NCBI GenBank assembly: GCA_963727245.1
Contig: CAVSFO010000009.1
Span: 690,074 to 754,073, forward strand
Length of the DNA stretch: 64,000 bases
Source: JBKQVT01 sp963727245
GTDB lineage: Bacteria > Planctomycetota > Planctomycetia > Pirellulales > Thermoguttaceae
Direction of reading: 5' to 3'
The translations under genes were made by a program, and so were the position numbers. The first letter of the stretch is position 1. The number at the start of each line of letters is the position of its first letter. Positions 16,714 to 26,275 of the stretch are shown one piece after another. The notes under the pieces are model-generated. The model saw nothing but the letters and a program-made list of their open reading frames with translations. It searched no databases and had not been told where the DNA came from.

Positions 16714-18138
16714 TCAACTGCCGCTGGGATGGAACAACATCGCCCAAAGGGCATACACGGCGAAAATCGTCGAGATCACGATGACGAAGACCACGATCGA
16801 CCAGTTGACGATGTTTTGCCATCGCGTGTTGGCATATTCGCCCATCAGCGGCTTGTCGTTTAGAAGCAGGATCAAGAACGTCAGGGCCGCCGGCAGCAGG
16901 GTGACGGCCACGACCTGGACGAAAAGGGTGACGGCGTCCTGGACGATCTTGGTGGCGATCAGCGTCACCACGCCCGACGACAAGAGCATCAGCAAATAGG
17001 CGGCATAGAACCAGGGGGCTTCGCGGACGCTCTTGTTGAGCGAATGGGCCCAGCCGAAGATTTCTCCCAGCGCCCAACTCGTTGAGAGCGAGATGCACAA
17101 CGCGCCCAGCAGGCCGGCGTCGAACAGCCCGATGGCGAACAGGAGCCGCGCCCATTTACCCCACTGGCTGCCGGGCATGACGATGGGCATGGCTGCGGCG
17201 GTCTTGGCCGCCGAATCGATGTCGCGCCAAGTCCGCGCGTCGGGATCGACCTCCTGCCAGGGACCGGCGATGGGGCTATGGGCCGCCTTGCTGGCGGCCA
17301 CGACCGCCGGCGAAGGATTGTGGGGGTTGTAGAAGAACACGCCCGCCGCCGCGATGATGATGAACGCCGCCACCACGCAGGTCACGAACGAGCCGAAGAA
17401 GGTGTCGATCTTGCCGAAGCGGATGTCGCGGACGTCCATCCCCTTGTCGACCACGGCGCTTTGCTGGAAAAAGATCTGCCAGGGCGTGATCGTGGTGCCG
17501 ATGTTGGCCATCACGAGCATGATCATCTCTCCGGCCGGCAAGATGCCCATCATGGTGGGGTTGTAGAAGCCCCGGCCGACCTCCGGCCAGCCCTCCTTCA
17601 CGTTGCCGGTCTGCATCGCCCAGATGGCGGCGGGAATATAGACCAGGTTGAACAGGCAGAAGAAGAGAGTCACTTTCTCGAAGGTCCAGTATCGCCCCGT
17701 GACCACGATCACAAACAGCAGCAGCGTCACGCCCAGGAACGACAGCCATTCGGGGATGCCGAACAGCCGCATCGCCTGCGTCATGCCGATGTACTCGGTC
17801 ACCAGGGTGAGCCAATTGATCAGGGCCAGGTCGAAGATCGAGAACCAGCCCCAGAAGGGGCCGAAGGCGTCGAAAATGGCCTCCGCGTGGCCCCGCTTCG
17901 TCACCGCGCCCAGGCGGACGGTCATCTCCTGGACATAGTAGGCCATCGGCACCAGGATGATAAAGGCCCAGAGCAGGGCGAAGCCGGTCTTGGCCCCGGT
18001 TTGGGCATAGGTCGAGATGCCGCCGGCATCGTTGTCGGCCACCATGGTGATGATGCCGGGCCCCAGCACCGCCAGCAGGATCAACGTCCGCCGCCGCAGT
18101 CGGCTCAGCCAGTGAATGCTCTTGCTGATCCAGTACAT
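16714..18138 (-). CDS. NRAMP-family divalent metal transporter with altered metal-site motifs
   Basis: 474 residues with about eleven membrane segments (for example TLILLAVLGPGIITMVADND at the first). The NRAMP fold is recognisable, but the first-helix DPGN motif is replaced by ADNDAGGIST. The sixth-helix MPH motif is replaced by GTTITPWQIFFQQS, so the usual methionine and histidine are absent. These departures resemble NRAMP-related magnesium carriers more than Mn/Fe NRAMPs. The MgtE-type partner next door fits magnesium, but this is inference. ATG 18138 is chosen because upstream sequence in the open frame is low-complexity. Confidence 0.8.
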   Translation of the reverse strand: MYWISKSIHWLSRLRRRTLILLAVLGPGIITMVADNDAGGISTYAQTGAKTGFALLWAFIILVPMAYYVQEMTVRLGAVTKRGHAEAIFDAFGPFWGWFSIFDLALINWLTLVTEYIGMTQAMRLFGIPEWLSFLGVTLLLFVIVVTGRYWTFEKVTLFFCLFNLVYIPAAIWAMQTGNVKEGWPEVGRGFYNPTMMGILPAGEMIMLVMANIGTTITPWQIFFQQSAVVDKGMDVRDIRFGKIDTFFGSFVTCVVAAFIIIAAAGVFFYNPHNPSPAVVAASKAAHSPIAGPWQEVDPDARTWRDIDSAAKTAAAMPIVMPGSQWGKWARLLFAIGLFDAGLLGALCISLSTSWALGEIFGWAHSLNKSVREAPWFYAAYLLMLLSSGVVTLIATKIVQDAVTLFVQVVAVTLLPAALTFLILLLNDKPLMGEYANTRWQNIVNWSIVVFVIVISTIFAVYALWAMLFHPSGS

Positions 18139-18454
18139 GGCTTGCCGCTTGTGGACTGTAACCCCGGTCCCAGGCGCCCGGCTTCCAACCTTATCCGGGG
18201 GCTCACGCCCCCGGCTCGTCGCCCCCGGCTCACCGCCCCGGTCCCCGAGACAAACAGAAAACCCTGGAGGCGGCGGGCCTTCCAGGGTAATTTCGCATCC
18301 GCTAAGGATAATTCCTCGGCCTCGACGGGGCAAGGGCGCGGCCGCCATTTTTGCCCCCACCCCCTTGCTCGCCGGGCCCCGCTTTCCTACAATCGCCCAA
18401 GAGGGTGTGAAGTGTCCGACATTTCCCGAAAATAGTAACCCTTTTTCGGCAGCG
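18139..18454. other. 316-base intergenic region with 27-bp palindrome L
   Basis: Divergent spacer between the NRAMP-like gene and the nucleoside hydrolase gene. At 18191-18217 is a copy of the 27-base palindrome (TTATCCGGGGGC...GAGCC reversed form; stem CCGGGGGC/GCCCCCGG, loop TCAC). The remainder is GC-rich, with no ORF of merit. GAGGGTGTGAAGTG near 18400 and AATAGTAACC near 18431 are the only AT-leaning stretches. Confidence 0.55.
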
Positions 18455-19396
18455 ATGGCCAGAAAAGTCATTCTCAACGTCGATCCCGGCATTGACGATG
18501 CCATGGCCCTCTGCTGGGCCCTGCTCAGCCCACGGCTGGACGTGGTGGCGGTCACGGCCGTGGCGGGCAATTGCGCGGCGGCACAGGCCACCCGAAACCT
18601 CCAGGCGATTGTCGAGGCCCTCGATCCGCCCCGCTGGCCCCGGATCGGAGCCGCCAGCGACCCCGATGCCGGCCTGCCGACCGAAGGGCGGGGGCTCTAC
18701 GGGCCCGATGGCATGGGCGGCGTCAACCTGGCCGTCGCCGAGCGGCAGCACCTCTTGCCCTCGGAGAAGGTCATCTGCAACCAGGTCCGCGCCGCCCCCG
18801 ACGCCGTCACCCTGGTGGCCCTGGGCCCCTTGACCAATATCGCCCGCGCCTTCCAACGCGATCCCGAGTTGGCCTCGCTGGTGGGCCGGGTGGTCATTAT
18901 GGGCGGGGCGGTCGCGGGGCCGGGCAACATCACCCCCGCCGCCGAATTCAATATCTATTGCGATCCGGCCGCCGCCCAGGTCGTCTTCCGCTCGCCCTCG
19001 ACCAAGACGCTGGTCCCCTTGGACGTGACCAATCGCGTCGTCTTGAGCTACGACCTCTTCCACCAGCTCCCCGAGGAATCGACCCGCATCGGCGGCTTCC
19101 TGCGGCAGATCCTCCCCTCGGCCTTCCGCGCCTATCGGCAGCAGTTCGGCCTGGAAGGCATCCACGTCCACAACACCGTCACGCTCATGGCCGTGGCCTA
19201 TCCGGAGCTGTTCATGACCCAGGAGATGGCCGGCAACGTCGAGACCCTGGGCGAGTTGACCACCGGCATGACCGTCTTCGATCGCCGCCGGATGCCGAAT
19301 TGGCGGAACAACATGGAGGTGGTCATGGACATGCAGAAGGACAAGGTGATCGAGAAGATCATCCACGGCCTGAACCGCGCCGCCCAAAGCCAGTAA
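18455..19396 (+). CDS. Inosine/uridine-preferring nucleoside hydrolase
   Basis: Cleaves the N-glycosidic bond of ribonucleosides; calcium-dependent. The N-terminal calcium/ribose motif is VDPGIDDAMAL near residue 8. VALGPLTNIA, IMGGAV and the distal HNTVTLMAVAYPELF (conserved Asp position occupied by Asn-Thr) follow the family order. 313 residues, standard length. ATG 18455; the ribosome-binding site is weak. The distal metal-ligand Asp being replaced by Asn is worth noting; substrate preference is uncertain. Confidence 0.85.
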   Translation: MARKVILNVDPGIDDAMALCWALLSPRLDVVAVTAVAGNCAAAQATRNLQAIVEALDPPRWPRIGAASDPDAGLPTEGRGLYGPDGMGGVNLAVAERQHLLPSEKVICNQVRAAPDAVTLVALGPLTNIARAFQRDPELASLVGRVVIMGGAVAGPGNITPAAEFNIYCDPAAAQVVFRSPSTKTLVPLDVTNRVVLSYDLFHQLPEESTRIGGFLRQILPSAFRAYRQQFGLEGIHVHNTVTLMAVAYPELFMTQEMAGNVETLGELTTGMTVFDRRRMPNWRNNMEVVMDMQKDKVIEKIIHGLNRAAQSQ

Positions 19397-19512
19397 CGGG
19401 GTCCTGTCGGCGCTCGGCAAGCCCGGCCGTTCGGCGTTGTCAATCAGGTGACGCTACCCCTGTCGCCGCGATGCAGTAGAATGGCAACTGCCGCCCTTGG
19501 AAGAAGGTCCCC

Positions 19513-20526
19513 ATGATCGAAGCTGCCCTGGAACTCGTCGAAGCCGGCCGGGACCTGCCGCGGGAGCAGGCTTTCCAGACCATGGGCCTGATCATGGAGG
19601 GCCGCTGCGGGGAAGAGGAGATTGCCCGCTTCCTGGCCGCCCTGCACCGCAAGGGCGAGACGGTGGCGGAAATCGCCGGCGCTGCCCTGGCCTTGCGTCA
19701 GCACATGACCCCCATCCGCACCAGCCGCAGCGACGTGCTGGACACCTGCGGCACCGGCGGCGATCGCTCGGGGACCTTCAACATCAGCACCGCGGCGGCG
19801 CTGGTGGCCGCGGCGGCGGGCGTGGCCGTAGCCAAGCACGGCAACCGCGCCGCCACCAGCCGCAGCGGATCGGCCGACGTGCTGGCGGAACTGGGCGTCA
19901 ACGTCGACGCCGACGTGGCCCGCGTCCAGCAGTGCCTGGACGAGTTGGGCGTCTGCTTCTGTTTTGCCCCGCTGTTGCACCGGGCGATGAAGCACGTGGC
20001 CGCGGTGCGAAAGAAGCTGGGCACGCCGACCATTTTCAACATTCTCGGCCCGCTGGCCAATCCGGCCGCCGCGCCGCTGCAAGTGCTGGGCGTGGGGCGG
20101 AGCGAGTTGCAGCCCGTGCTGGCCGAGGCCCTGGCCATGCTCGGTTCCCGGCGGACGCTGGTCGTCCACGGCTGCGACGGCCTGGACGAAGTCACCCTCA
20201 GCGGTCCCACCCGGGTGATCGAGGTGTGCGCAGGCCGGCGGCGGCAGTTTTTTTGGACGCCGGACGATTTCGACCTGCCGCTGGCCGACCTGGGGGCGAT
20301 GCAGGTTGCCGGCCCGGCCGAAAGCGCGGCGATGATTCGAGAGGTCCTGGCGGGCGGCCCCGGGCCGGCCCGGGACATCGTCGTGGCCAACGCCGCCGCC
20401 GCCCTGTGGACGGCCGGCAAACATGCGTCCACGGCCGGATGCGCCGCCCTGGCCGCCCAGGCCATCGACGGCGGGGCCGCCGCGGAGTTGTTGGCCCGCT
20501 TGGCCGCCCGGACCCAGGCCGATTAG
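19513..20526 (+). CDS. trpD: Anthranilate phosphoribosyltransferase
   Basis: Second step of tryptophan synthesis: anthranilate plus PRPP. 337 residues, intact. The PRPP and anthranilate motifs CGTGGDRSGTFNIST (near residue 77) and KHGNRAATSRSGSADVLAELG (near 110) are canonical. FNILGPLANP is also conserved. GGAAGAAGG lies a few bases before the ATG. No other trp gene is nearby. Confidence 0.95.
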   Translation: MIEAALELVEAGRDLPREQAFQTMGLIMEGRCGEEEIARFLAALHRKGETVAEIAGAALALRQHMTPIRTSRSDVLDTCGTGGDRSGTFNISTAAALVAAAAGVAVAKHGNRAATSRSGSADVLAELGVNVDADVARVQQCLDELGVCFCFAPLLHRAMKHVAAVRKKLGTPTIFNILGPLANPAAAPLQVLGVGRSELQPVLAEALAMLGSRRTLVVHGCDGLDEVTLSGPTRVIEVCAGRRRQFFWTPDDFDLPLADLGAMQVAGPAESAAMIREVLAGGPGPARDIVVANAAAALWTAGKHASTAGCAALAAQAIDGGAAAELLARLAARTQAD

Positions 20527-20624
20527 CTTCCCAGGCCGGCCTTCCCAGCGTCTCCCCCAGATGGTAAACTAGAGGTTTCATCGCCATCTTTTGAGACCTG
20601 ACCCAACAAGCGGAGATTTCCCAC

Positions 20625-20723
20625 GTGGCCAAACCCGGACGCAAAGCGAAGAAAGCCAACCACGGCAAGCGCCCCGCCAACAGCAAGGCACGCAAGACCA
20701 AGCGGCACCTCGTCCGCACCTAA
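20625..20723 (+). CDS. Very small basic protein, 32 aa
   Basis: GTG start with CGGAGA seven or more bases upstream. The product is extremely basic (MAKPGRKAKKANHGKRP, then ARKTKRHLVRT), about 45% Lys/Arg. It lies between trpD and the dehydratase gene in the same direction, 37 bases before the next start. The composition suggests an RNA- or ribosome-binding peptide. No family is recognised with certainty; the clean start and stop and conserved-looking composition support a real gene. Confidence 0.6.
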   Translation: MAKPGRKAKKANHGKRPANSKARKTKRHLVRT

Positions 20724-20760
20724 GCGGGAACCGGCACCGGGTGATCGGAAGGAGCGCACT

Positions 20761-21276
20761 GTGGCCAAGAAACAGTTGATCCTGGAATTCGCCGAGTACG
20801 ACCTGAACCACCTGGTCGCCGGCATCGAGGAGATTCGTCGTTATAATCCGCAACGCTATGAGATGGAGCAGTTGACGGCCATCTGCTTCGAGGACATGGA
20901 GCGGTCGATCTGCGTGGGCTACAAGGACCTGGGCCCGAACGAGTTTTGGGCCCGCGGCCACATGCCCGGCATGCCCTTGATGCCCGGCGTCATCATGTGC
21001 GAGGCTGCCGCCCAGTTGGCCGCCTACTATGCCCGCCGCCACGAGCTCATGGCCGGGATGATGGGCTTCGGCGGCCTGGAAAACGTCCGCTTTCGCGGCG
21101 TGGTCCGTCCCGGGGACCGCTTCGTCATCGTCTGCCGGTTGCTGAAACTGCGGCGCTCGTTCTTGACCTGCGAGTTCCAGTGTTTCGTCAACCAGGGTAC
21201 GGTCTGCGAAGGGATCATCAAGGGGATCGTCCTGCCGGTCGAGCAGCTCACCGGCGAAGAAGGACCTGGAGAATAA
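20761..21276 (+). CDS. FabZ/FabA-like 3-hydroxyacyl-ACP dehydratase
   Basis: Hot-dog fold dehydratase of fatty-acid synthesis, 171 residues. The active-site block GHMPGMPLMPGVIMCEAAAQ carries the catalytic His and Glu in the family spacing (normally GHFPxxPxxPGVLxxEAxAQ). RFRGVVRPGD is also family-typical. GTG start at 20761 with GGAAGGAG upstream. The N-terminal 40 residues are longer than in E. coli FabZ. It could act on a special acyl chain or be the housekeeping enzyme. Confidence 0.82.
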   Translation: MAKKQLILEFAEYDLNHLVAGIEEIRRYNPQRYEMEQLTAICFEDMERSICVGYKDLGPNEFWARGHMPGMPLMPGVIMCEAAAQLAAYYARRHELMAGMMGFGGLENVRFRGVVRPGDRFVIVCRLLKLRRSFLTCEFQCFVNQGTVCEGIIKGIVLPVEQLTGEEGPGE

Positions 21277-21282
21277 TACGCT

Positions 21283-21326
21283 GGGGACTGTCCCAATTTT
21301 CGTTCGACGAAAATGGGACTGTCCCC
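21283..21326. repeat. 44-bp palindrome family A, copy 1
   Basis: GGGGACTGTCCC at the left and GGGACTGTCCCC at the right flank a CATTTTCGT/ACGAAAATG-type core. It lies in the convergent gap between the fabZ-like gene and the ABC permease. Every short-form copy in this window is exactly 44 bases. Confidence 0.9.
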
Positions 21327-21339
21327 TTCGGAAAGCCCC

Positions 21340-24300
21340 TCATTCTTCTCGCAACGCGCCCAGGAGCGGCTGGCGCATGACGGCGCGGACGGCCGCCAGG
21401 CTGGCCAGCAGCCCGGCCGCCAAGATCATCGCCAGGGCGCCGGCCAGCGGGGCCCAGGGGATCGTGGCCCCGCGGCCCAACAGGTGCGGCGCGACCGCCA
21501 CCAGCGCGGCCAGGCCGCCGCAGCCCAGCCCGAGCCCGAGCAAGAGCAGGTTTTCCAGGACCACCAGTTCCGCCAAGGTCTTCGCCCGAAAGCCGGCGGC
21601 GCGGAGCAGGGCCAGCTCGCCGCGACGCTCCAGCACGTTGCGGAGCTGCACGGCCGCCAGGCCTACGGTCCCCAGCAGCAGGCCCAGCGCCCAGGCTTTG
21701 AAAGGTCGACAAGTACGTATTCTGCACGGCCAGGAAGCCGGCCAGCCGCTGGGCCGTGGTCTGGCTCGCCAATCCGTAATCGCCCAGCGTCCGCTCCAGG
21801 GCCTCTTGGACTTGCCTGGTCTGGGGCGAAGACGCGCCGGTCGCCGCGGGAATCTCGATGAGGAAGAAGCGATAGCCACTCACCTCGGGGTCGAAGGCCA
21901 GCAGGGCCCTTTCCTCGACCAGCAGATCGCCCTGGAAAATGCTGTCTGCCAGCAGGGCGGCCACTCGCAAGCGGAGCGTCCGGCCGCGCCCGTCGGCGAT
22001 TTCATAGTCCTGGCCAAGTCCCTTCCAGAGCCCCAGCGCGTAATTGGCGGTGTTCTGCTCCAGGATCACGGGCCAGGGGCCAGGGGGAGACTGCGCGTCG
22101 GCGGCCGGGCGTGGCGCATCGCTTGCGGTTTCGCAAAGCCGCCACGGACTGGCACAGCCCTTGGGCACACTGGCCCAAGCGAAGCCGTCATGCCGCACCA
22201 GCGGCGGCGTCACGCCCAGCAGCCGCGGCTGCCGCGGCCGATAAAGGTTCAGACAACTGGCATCGTCGCCGTTGCCGACGCGCAGCGACACGATGTTGCA
22301 GCGGGCCAACAGCCGCTCATCCGCCGGCGAGAAGCCCAGTTGGCGGCGGCCCTCCGGCGTGTTGAGGTCGGCATAGATGGGCAGATCGCTCTGGGCGACC
22401 AGGGCGAAACCGCCGTCGCCGCTCCCCAGTGCCGGCCGCCCCTGCGACGGATCGATCCGGAAGACGCCGACGGCCACGATCAGGAAACAGGCCGCGGCCA
22501 CCAGGCCCGTGGTGAGCGTGCTGCGGCCTGGGTTCCGCGCGGCATTGCTGCGGGCCATGCGCAGGAGGTTGCCGCGGCCGACGGCCACGGCGCGCATCGT
22601 GGCCCCAGCCCGCAGCCGCACGGCGACCAGTGCCAGCAGGGCGCCCAGGGCCGCCGCGCCGGCGCCGAAAAACGCCCCCGCCTGCACATCCTCGCCTAGC
22701 GGCGCGATCGCCAGGACCACGGCCGGGCCGACCACCACGGCGGCCAGAATCCCTTCGATGGCGCGTCGCCGCCAGCGGACTCGCAGCCATGCCGGCGGCC
22801 GGAACCAATCCTCGCTGGTCTGGCCCGCCAGGAGCTGCCGCGGGGCGATGCGCCCCACGCGGCGCATCGACGCCAGGATCGTCAGCACGGCAATCAACAG
22901 TCCGGCGGCGTAGCCGATGGCCAGGCTTTGCGGCGTCACGTAGAGATGCAGAAACGGCGTGACAATGGCGGCCAGCCACCACGTCTGCAAGCCGGCCAAC
23001 AGCGCCACGGCATAGCCGACGCCGGCGGCCACGCCCAGTGCGCTGCCGGCCGCGGCCACCAGCAGCCCCTCGGCGGCCAGCAGCCGGCCGACCGCCCGGC
23101 GCGAAAAACCGACCGCCAGCAGGATGCCGATTTCCGCCGCCCGGCGCTCGATCGCCAAGCGAAACAGCAGCGCCACCAGCATGACGGCCGCAAAGATGAG
23201 GAAGGAGCTGAAGGCCAGGAACAGGATACTGAACGGCGTGGCCCCGGCCGAGGCGGCCAGCCCCTGCCGCTTCACCGGCTGAAAGACGAAGCCCATCGCC
23301 GCCGGGTCCAGGGGGAGCCGGGTCGCACCTGCCAAGGGGACAGTCCCATTTTCGTCGAACGAAAATAGGGACAGTCCCCTCGGCTCTTCCTTCCCCCTTC
23401 CGCCTTCCGCCTTCCCCCTTGTTTTCTCGGTGCTCCGCACCGACGTGGTCTGGCCGAAACGGCTGGCCCACAACTGCCGGCCGGTGGTCAGCGAGACAAA
23501 GGCCTTGGGCGTGGGACCGTACTGCTTCCAATACGCCTTGTCGTCGGGGCCGATCCGCCGGCGATCGAACGGGAAGGGGGGATCCCAGGCGAGCATCGTG
23601 GGCCGATCGGTCACGCCCGGCAGCGGCGGTACCAGGGCCCGGTCGTCGGCCGCGCCGCTGAGTTCCACAATGCCCACCAGCCGCAGCGTCACGGAGGTTT
23701 CGCGGAAGTCGTCTGCGCCGCGCTTGGGATCGAAATAGGTGATGCGGACCGCGTCGCCTGGCTGGGCGCCGAGATGCTCGGCCGCCCAGGAGTTGAGCAC
23801 GATCTGATGGTCGCCCAACGGTGGCAGCGGTTTCCTGCGGCGGTCGAGAAACGGCCCCAGCGGCGGCGCCGTGGTGAAATCCAGCGCGGCGACCGTCGAG
23901 TAGGGGATCGCGCGCCGGCCCACGGCGATCTGGTTGGCCAGGTAAACCAGCACCGGCTGAACGAAATCCGCCTTGCCGCGGAGGCCGTCGAGGATCGCCC
24001 GCTCCGCCGCCGGCGCGAGAATCATGCGGTCGGACGTGAGGTTGAGATAGCCGCGGGCGGTCCGCTGGAGCGACAGCCCGTAATCGGCCAACGTGGGCCG
24101 CAACAACCGCTGGAGCGTCTCGTGGTCTTCCGGCGTGGGAAGCCCTTCGGCGGAATTGCCGGCAACCAGCAGGGCATTGACGCGATCCGGCTGCCGCAGT
24201 CGCGTTTGCAGGGTGCTCAGCGAAACGTAGGCATTGCGGGGCTGCTGCTGGTTGGGCCGCAGCGTGAAACCGCCTAGCCCTGCCGCCGGGATGATGCCCG

Positions 24301-24829
24301 AGACGGTCAGCCGCTGGCCGAGGATCGTCTCGCGTTTTCGCCCCAGGGTGCTGTCGGCAGGGATGGTGCCGGGCTTGGGCAAGTGCACGATCACGGCGTC
24401 GCCGACGCGCACCCCGAGTTGCTCGGCCGCCGGTTGGTTGAGCACGATTTCGCGTGGACCCGGCAGGCGGACGCCCGGAGTGTCCGCGGCACCTTGAGGC
24501 AAGCCCAGCTCCCAGAACCGCTCGTCGCTGCCGATGAGGTTGACCTGGTTTGCCCGGGCGGGCGACTGCGGATCGGCGTTTTCCAGGCTGGCCCGAAGGA
24601 GGATGACCGGCACGGCCGCCGCGGCGCAGCGGGAGAACCCGGGCTGGGAGGCTAGTTCGTCGGCCAGCTTGGCACGGAAAAAGCGGTCGGCCACGAGGAC
24701 TTCGTCAATTCGGCCCAGCCGGTCCAAGGTGAGGCGGCGGAGGCTGCCGCGCATCGAGTCGCCCACCAGCAAGGCCCCCGTCAGCACGGCCGTCCCCACC
24801 GCCACGCCGCACGCGACGGCCAGGTTCAT
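21340..24829 (-). CDS. ABC transporter permease, FtsX/MacB-like (frameshift and repeat insert)
   Basis: Large FtsX-type permease of about 1,160 residues. The first membrane helix is at the N-terminus (LAVACGVAVGTAVLTGALLVGDS), followed by a large periplasmic domain, then the FtsX core near residue 520-700 and again at the C-terminus. The last ~125 residues lie in a second frame from about 21705 (LRNVLERRGELALLRAAGFRAKTL ending LLGALREE), so one base is lost near 21700. At 23325-23432 a palindrome A plus a family I tract is translated in frame between GQTTSVR and LPLDPAAMGF. The start at 24829 may be late: the frame continues upstream (RLIFSSLVHHRR) into family I repeats without a clear start. 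It pairs with the ATPase at 25109-25795. Confidence 0.82.
23325..23432. repeat. Palindrome A (copy 2) plus family I tract inside the permease gene
   Basis: The 44-base palindrome is at 23336-23379, followed by a CCTTCCGCC-type tract to about 23418. The insert keeps the reading frame and adds about 35 residues (…RGLSLFSFDENGTVP…) to a periplasmic stretch of the permease. Confidence 0.85.
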
Positions 24830-25132
24830 CCGTCGATGATGTACGAGCGAGGAAAAAATAAGGCGGAGGGCGGAAGGCGGAGGGCGGAAGGGGGAAGCGG
24901 AAAGGGGGAGGGCGGAGGGCGGAAGGCGGACGGCGGACGGAGAACCCGGCGAGCTCTCCGCCGCGGAGCCTCTGGGTAGCTTCGGCGTTTATACCAATCC
25001 CGAATCCCCAATCCCGAATCCCTGCCTTTCCCCCAATCCCTAACCCCGATCCCTAAATCCCTAAATCCCTAAATCCCTAAATCCCTAAATCCCTAAATCC
25101 CTAAATCCCTAAATCCCTAAATCCCTAAATCC
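24830..25132. repeat. Family I tract and (CCCTAAAT)n octamer microsatellite
   Basis: 24860-24935 is GGCGGAGGGCGGAAGG-type sequence. From about 25050 to 25132 the octamer CCCTAAAT is repeated about ten times almost perfectly. The octamer array provides the last residues and stop of the ABC ATPase (25109). Shorter octamer arrays are at 4353-4386, 48912-48938 and 55872-55900. Confidence 0.85.
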
Positions 25133-25795
25133 CAGCTTCCCTTCATTGAGTTCGAGCTGCCGGCTCATCATGGCGGCCAGGCGCTGGCTGTGCGTGACGA
25201 CAATCAAGATCATCGGCTCCTGCTGCTGCAATTCCAACAGCAGCCTTCCCACCGCGTCGGCGCTGGCGCGGTCGAGATTGCCGGTCGGCTCGTCGGCCAG
25301 GACCAGCGCCGGGCCTTGCACCAGGGCCCGGGCCAGGGCCGCCCGCTGCCGCTGGCCGCCGGAGAGTTCCGCCGGGCGATAGTCCAGTTGCGGGCCCAGG
25401 CCGACGCGATCCAGCAGCATCTCGGCGCGGCGGACGGTCTCGGGCCGGACGGCGCCGGCGGCCACGGCCGGCACCAGCACGTTTTCCAGCACGGAGCATT
25501 GCGGCAGCAGGTGATGGTCCTGAAAGACGAAGCCGACTTTTCGATTGCGAAAGGCGGCCAACTGTGGCTCGGGGAGTTGGAAGGGGTCTTGGCCGTCCAG
25601 CGTGACGCGGCCGCCGCTGGGCGCCAGCAGCGTGCCCAGGATGTTCAAGAGCGTGCTCTTGCCCGAGCCGCTGGGGCCGGCGATCGCCAGGTTCTCGCCC
25701 GACTGCAATTCGAGCGAGACATCGCGGAGCACCAGCAGCGGCTCGCCCCGCGTAGGAAACTCCTTGCTCAGGTTTTCGACCAGCAGTTTTGACAT
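25109..25795 (-). CDS. ABC transporter ATP-binding protein, LolD/MacB type
   Basis: 228 residues. Walker A is GPSGSGKST near residue 40, the signature LSGGQRQR, and Walker B ALVLADEPTGNLD, all characteristic of the LolD/MacB export ATPases that pair with FtsX-fold permeases. The permease gene is next on the same strand, separated by about 280 bases of repeats. The final residues (GFRDLGI) and the TAG stop come from the octamer array, so the natural terminus after LNEGKL has been overwritten. The substrate may be lipoproteins or lipids; it cannot be specified. Confidence 0.9.
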   Translation of the reverse strand: MSKLLVENLSKEFPTRGEPLLVLRDVSLELQSGENLAIAGPSGSGKSTLLNILGTLLAPSGGRVTLDGQDPFQLPEPQLAAFRNRKVGFVFQDHHLLPQCSVLENVLVPAVAAGAVRPETVRRAEMLLDRVGLGPQLDYRPAELSGGQRQRAALARALVQGPALVLADEPTGNLDRASADAVGRLLLELQQQEPMILIVVTHSQRLAAMMSRQLELNEGKLGFRDLGI

Positions 25796-25834
25796 TCTCG
25801 GCCGCGCCCCGGCTGTTTGCCCTGGGCGGTCTCT

Positions 25835-26275
25835 TCACGACAAGTTGGGGTGCTTCTTGGCAATCCAAGCCTTCACGGTTGCCTGGAGGCGTCTGACTTT
25901 GGCGATGAGTTCATCAGCTTCGGTGTCGCTGACGAGTCCTGCGGCATCGTAGCTGATTTCGTTCCGCTTGCGGCGGCAACGTTCAAGATAGGAAGCCGTG
26001 GGGGCGATGCTCTGTCCCATCGCCAGTTTCAACGCGGTCAGCGTGGTGTGATGGGCTCCCTGCCCTTTGACCCGGTAGCCGGCGCAGGCGACGGTCATTT
26101 TCGCCAGGAGGAGCCCCGCCTCGTAGGCCAGGCCGAACTTGTTGTCCGCAGAAAGCCCGGCGGCGGCAACATCCCGCAGGTTGCGATCGACGGCGTCTTG
26201 CAGGTGGTGCAGTTCCTGCTTGCTCGTGACGTGCGGCTCAACGCGGGCCTCGGCGAGCAATGCTTTCCAAGTCAT
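25835..26275 (-). CDS. HEPN-domain protein (probable toxin of a HEPN-MNT pair)
   Basis: 146-residue all-helical protein. The C-terminal RCRRKRNEISYDAAG is the characteristic arginine-rich HEPN motif of nucleotidyltransferase-associated HEPN proteins (R-N-x3-Y form rather than R-x4-6-H). It overlaps the upstream nucleotidyltransferase gene by 38 bases, the usual tight coupling of this module. HEPN members of such pairs are generally RNases or are AMPylated by the MNT partner. Activity cannot be read from sequence. Confidence 0.8.
   Translation of the reverse strand: MTWKALLAEARVEPHVTSKQELHHLQDAVDRNLRDVAAAGLSADNKFGLAYEAGLLLAKMTVACAGYRVKGQGAHHTTLTALKLAMGQSIAPTASYLERCRRKRNEISYDAAGLVSDTEADELIAKVRRLQATVKAWIAKKHPNLS

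Noticed and set aside
16714..18591. Upstream extension of the NRAMP-like gene to 18591
   Set aside because: The added residues come from the GC-rich spacer with palindrome L; membrane topology begins at the ATG at 18138.
25050..25132. Possible CRISPR array or telomere-like repeat
   Set aside because: The units are contiguous octamers with no spacers, and CCCTAAAT is 8 bases, not the 7-base telomeric unit; no cas genes are present.
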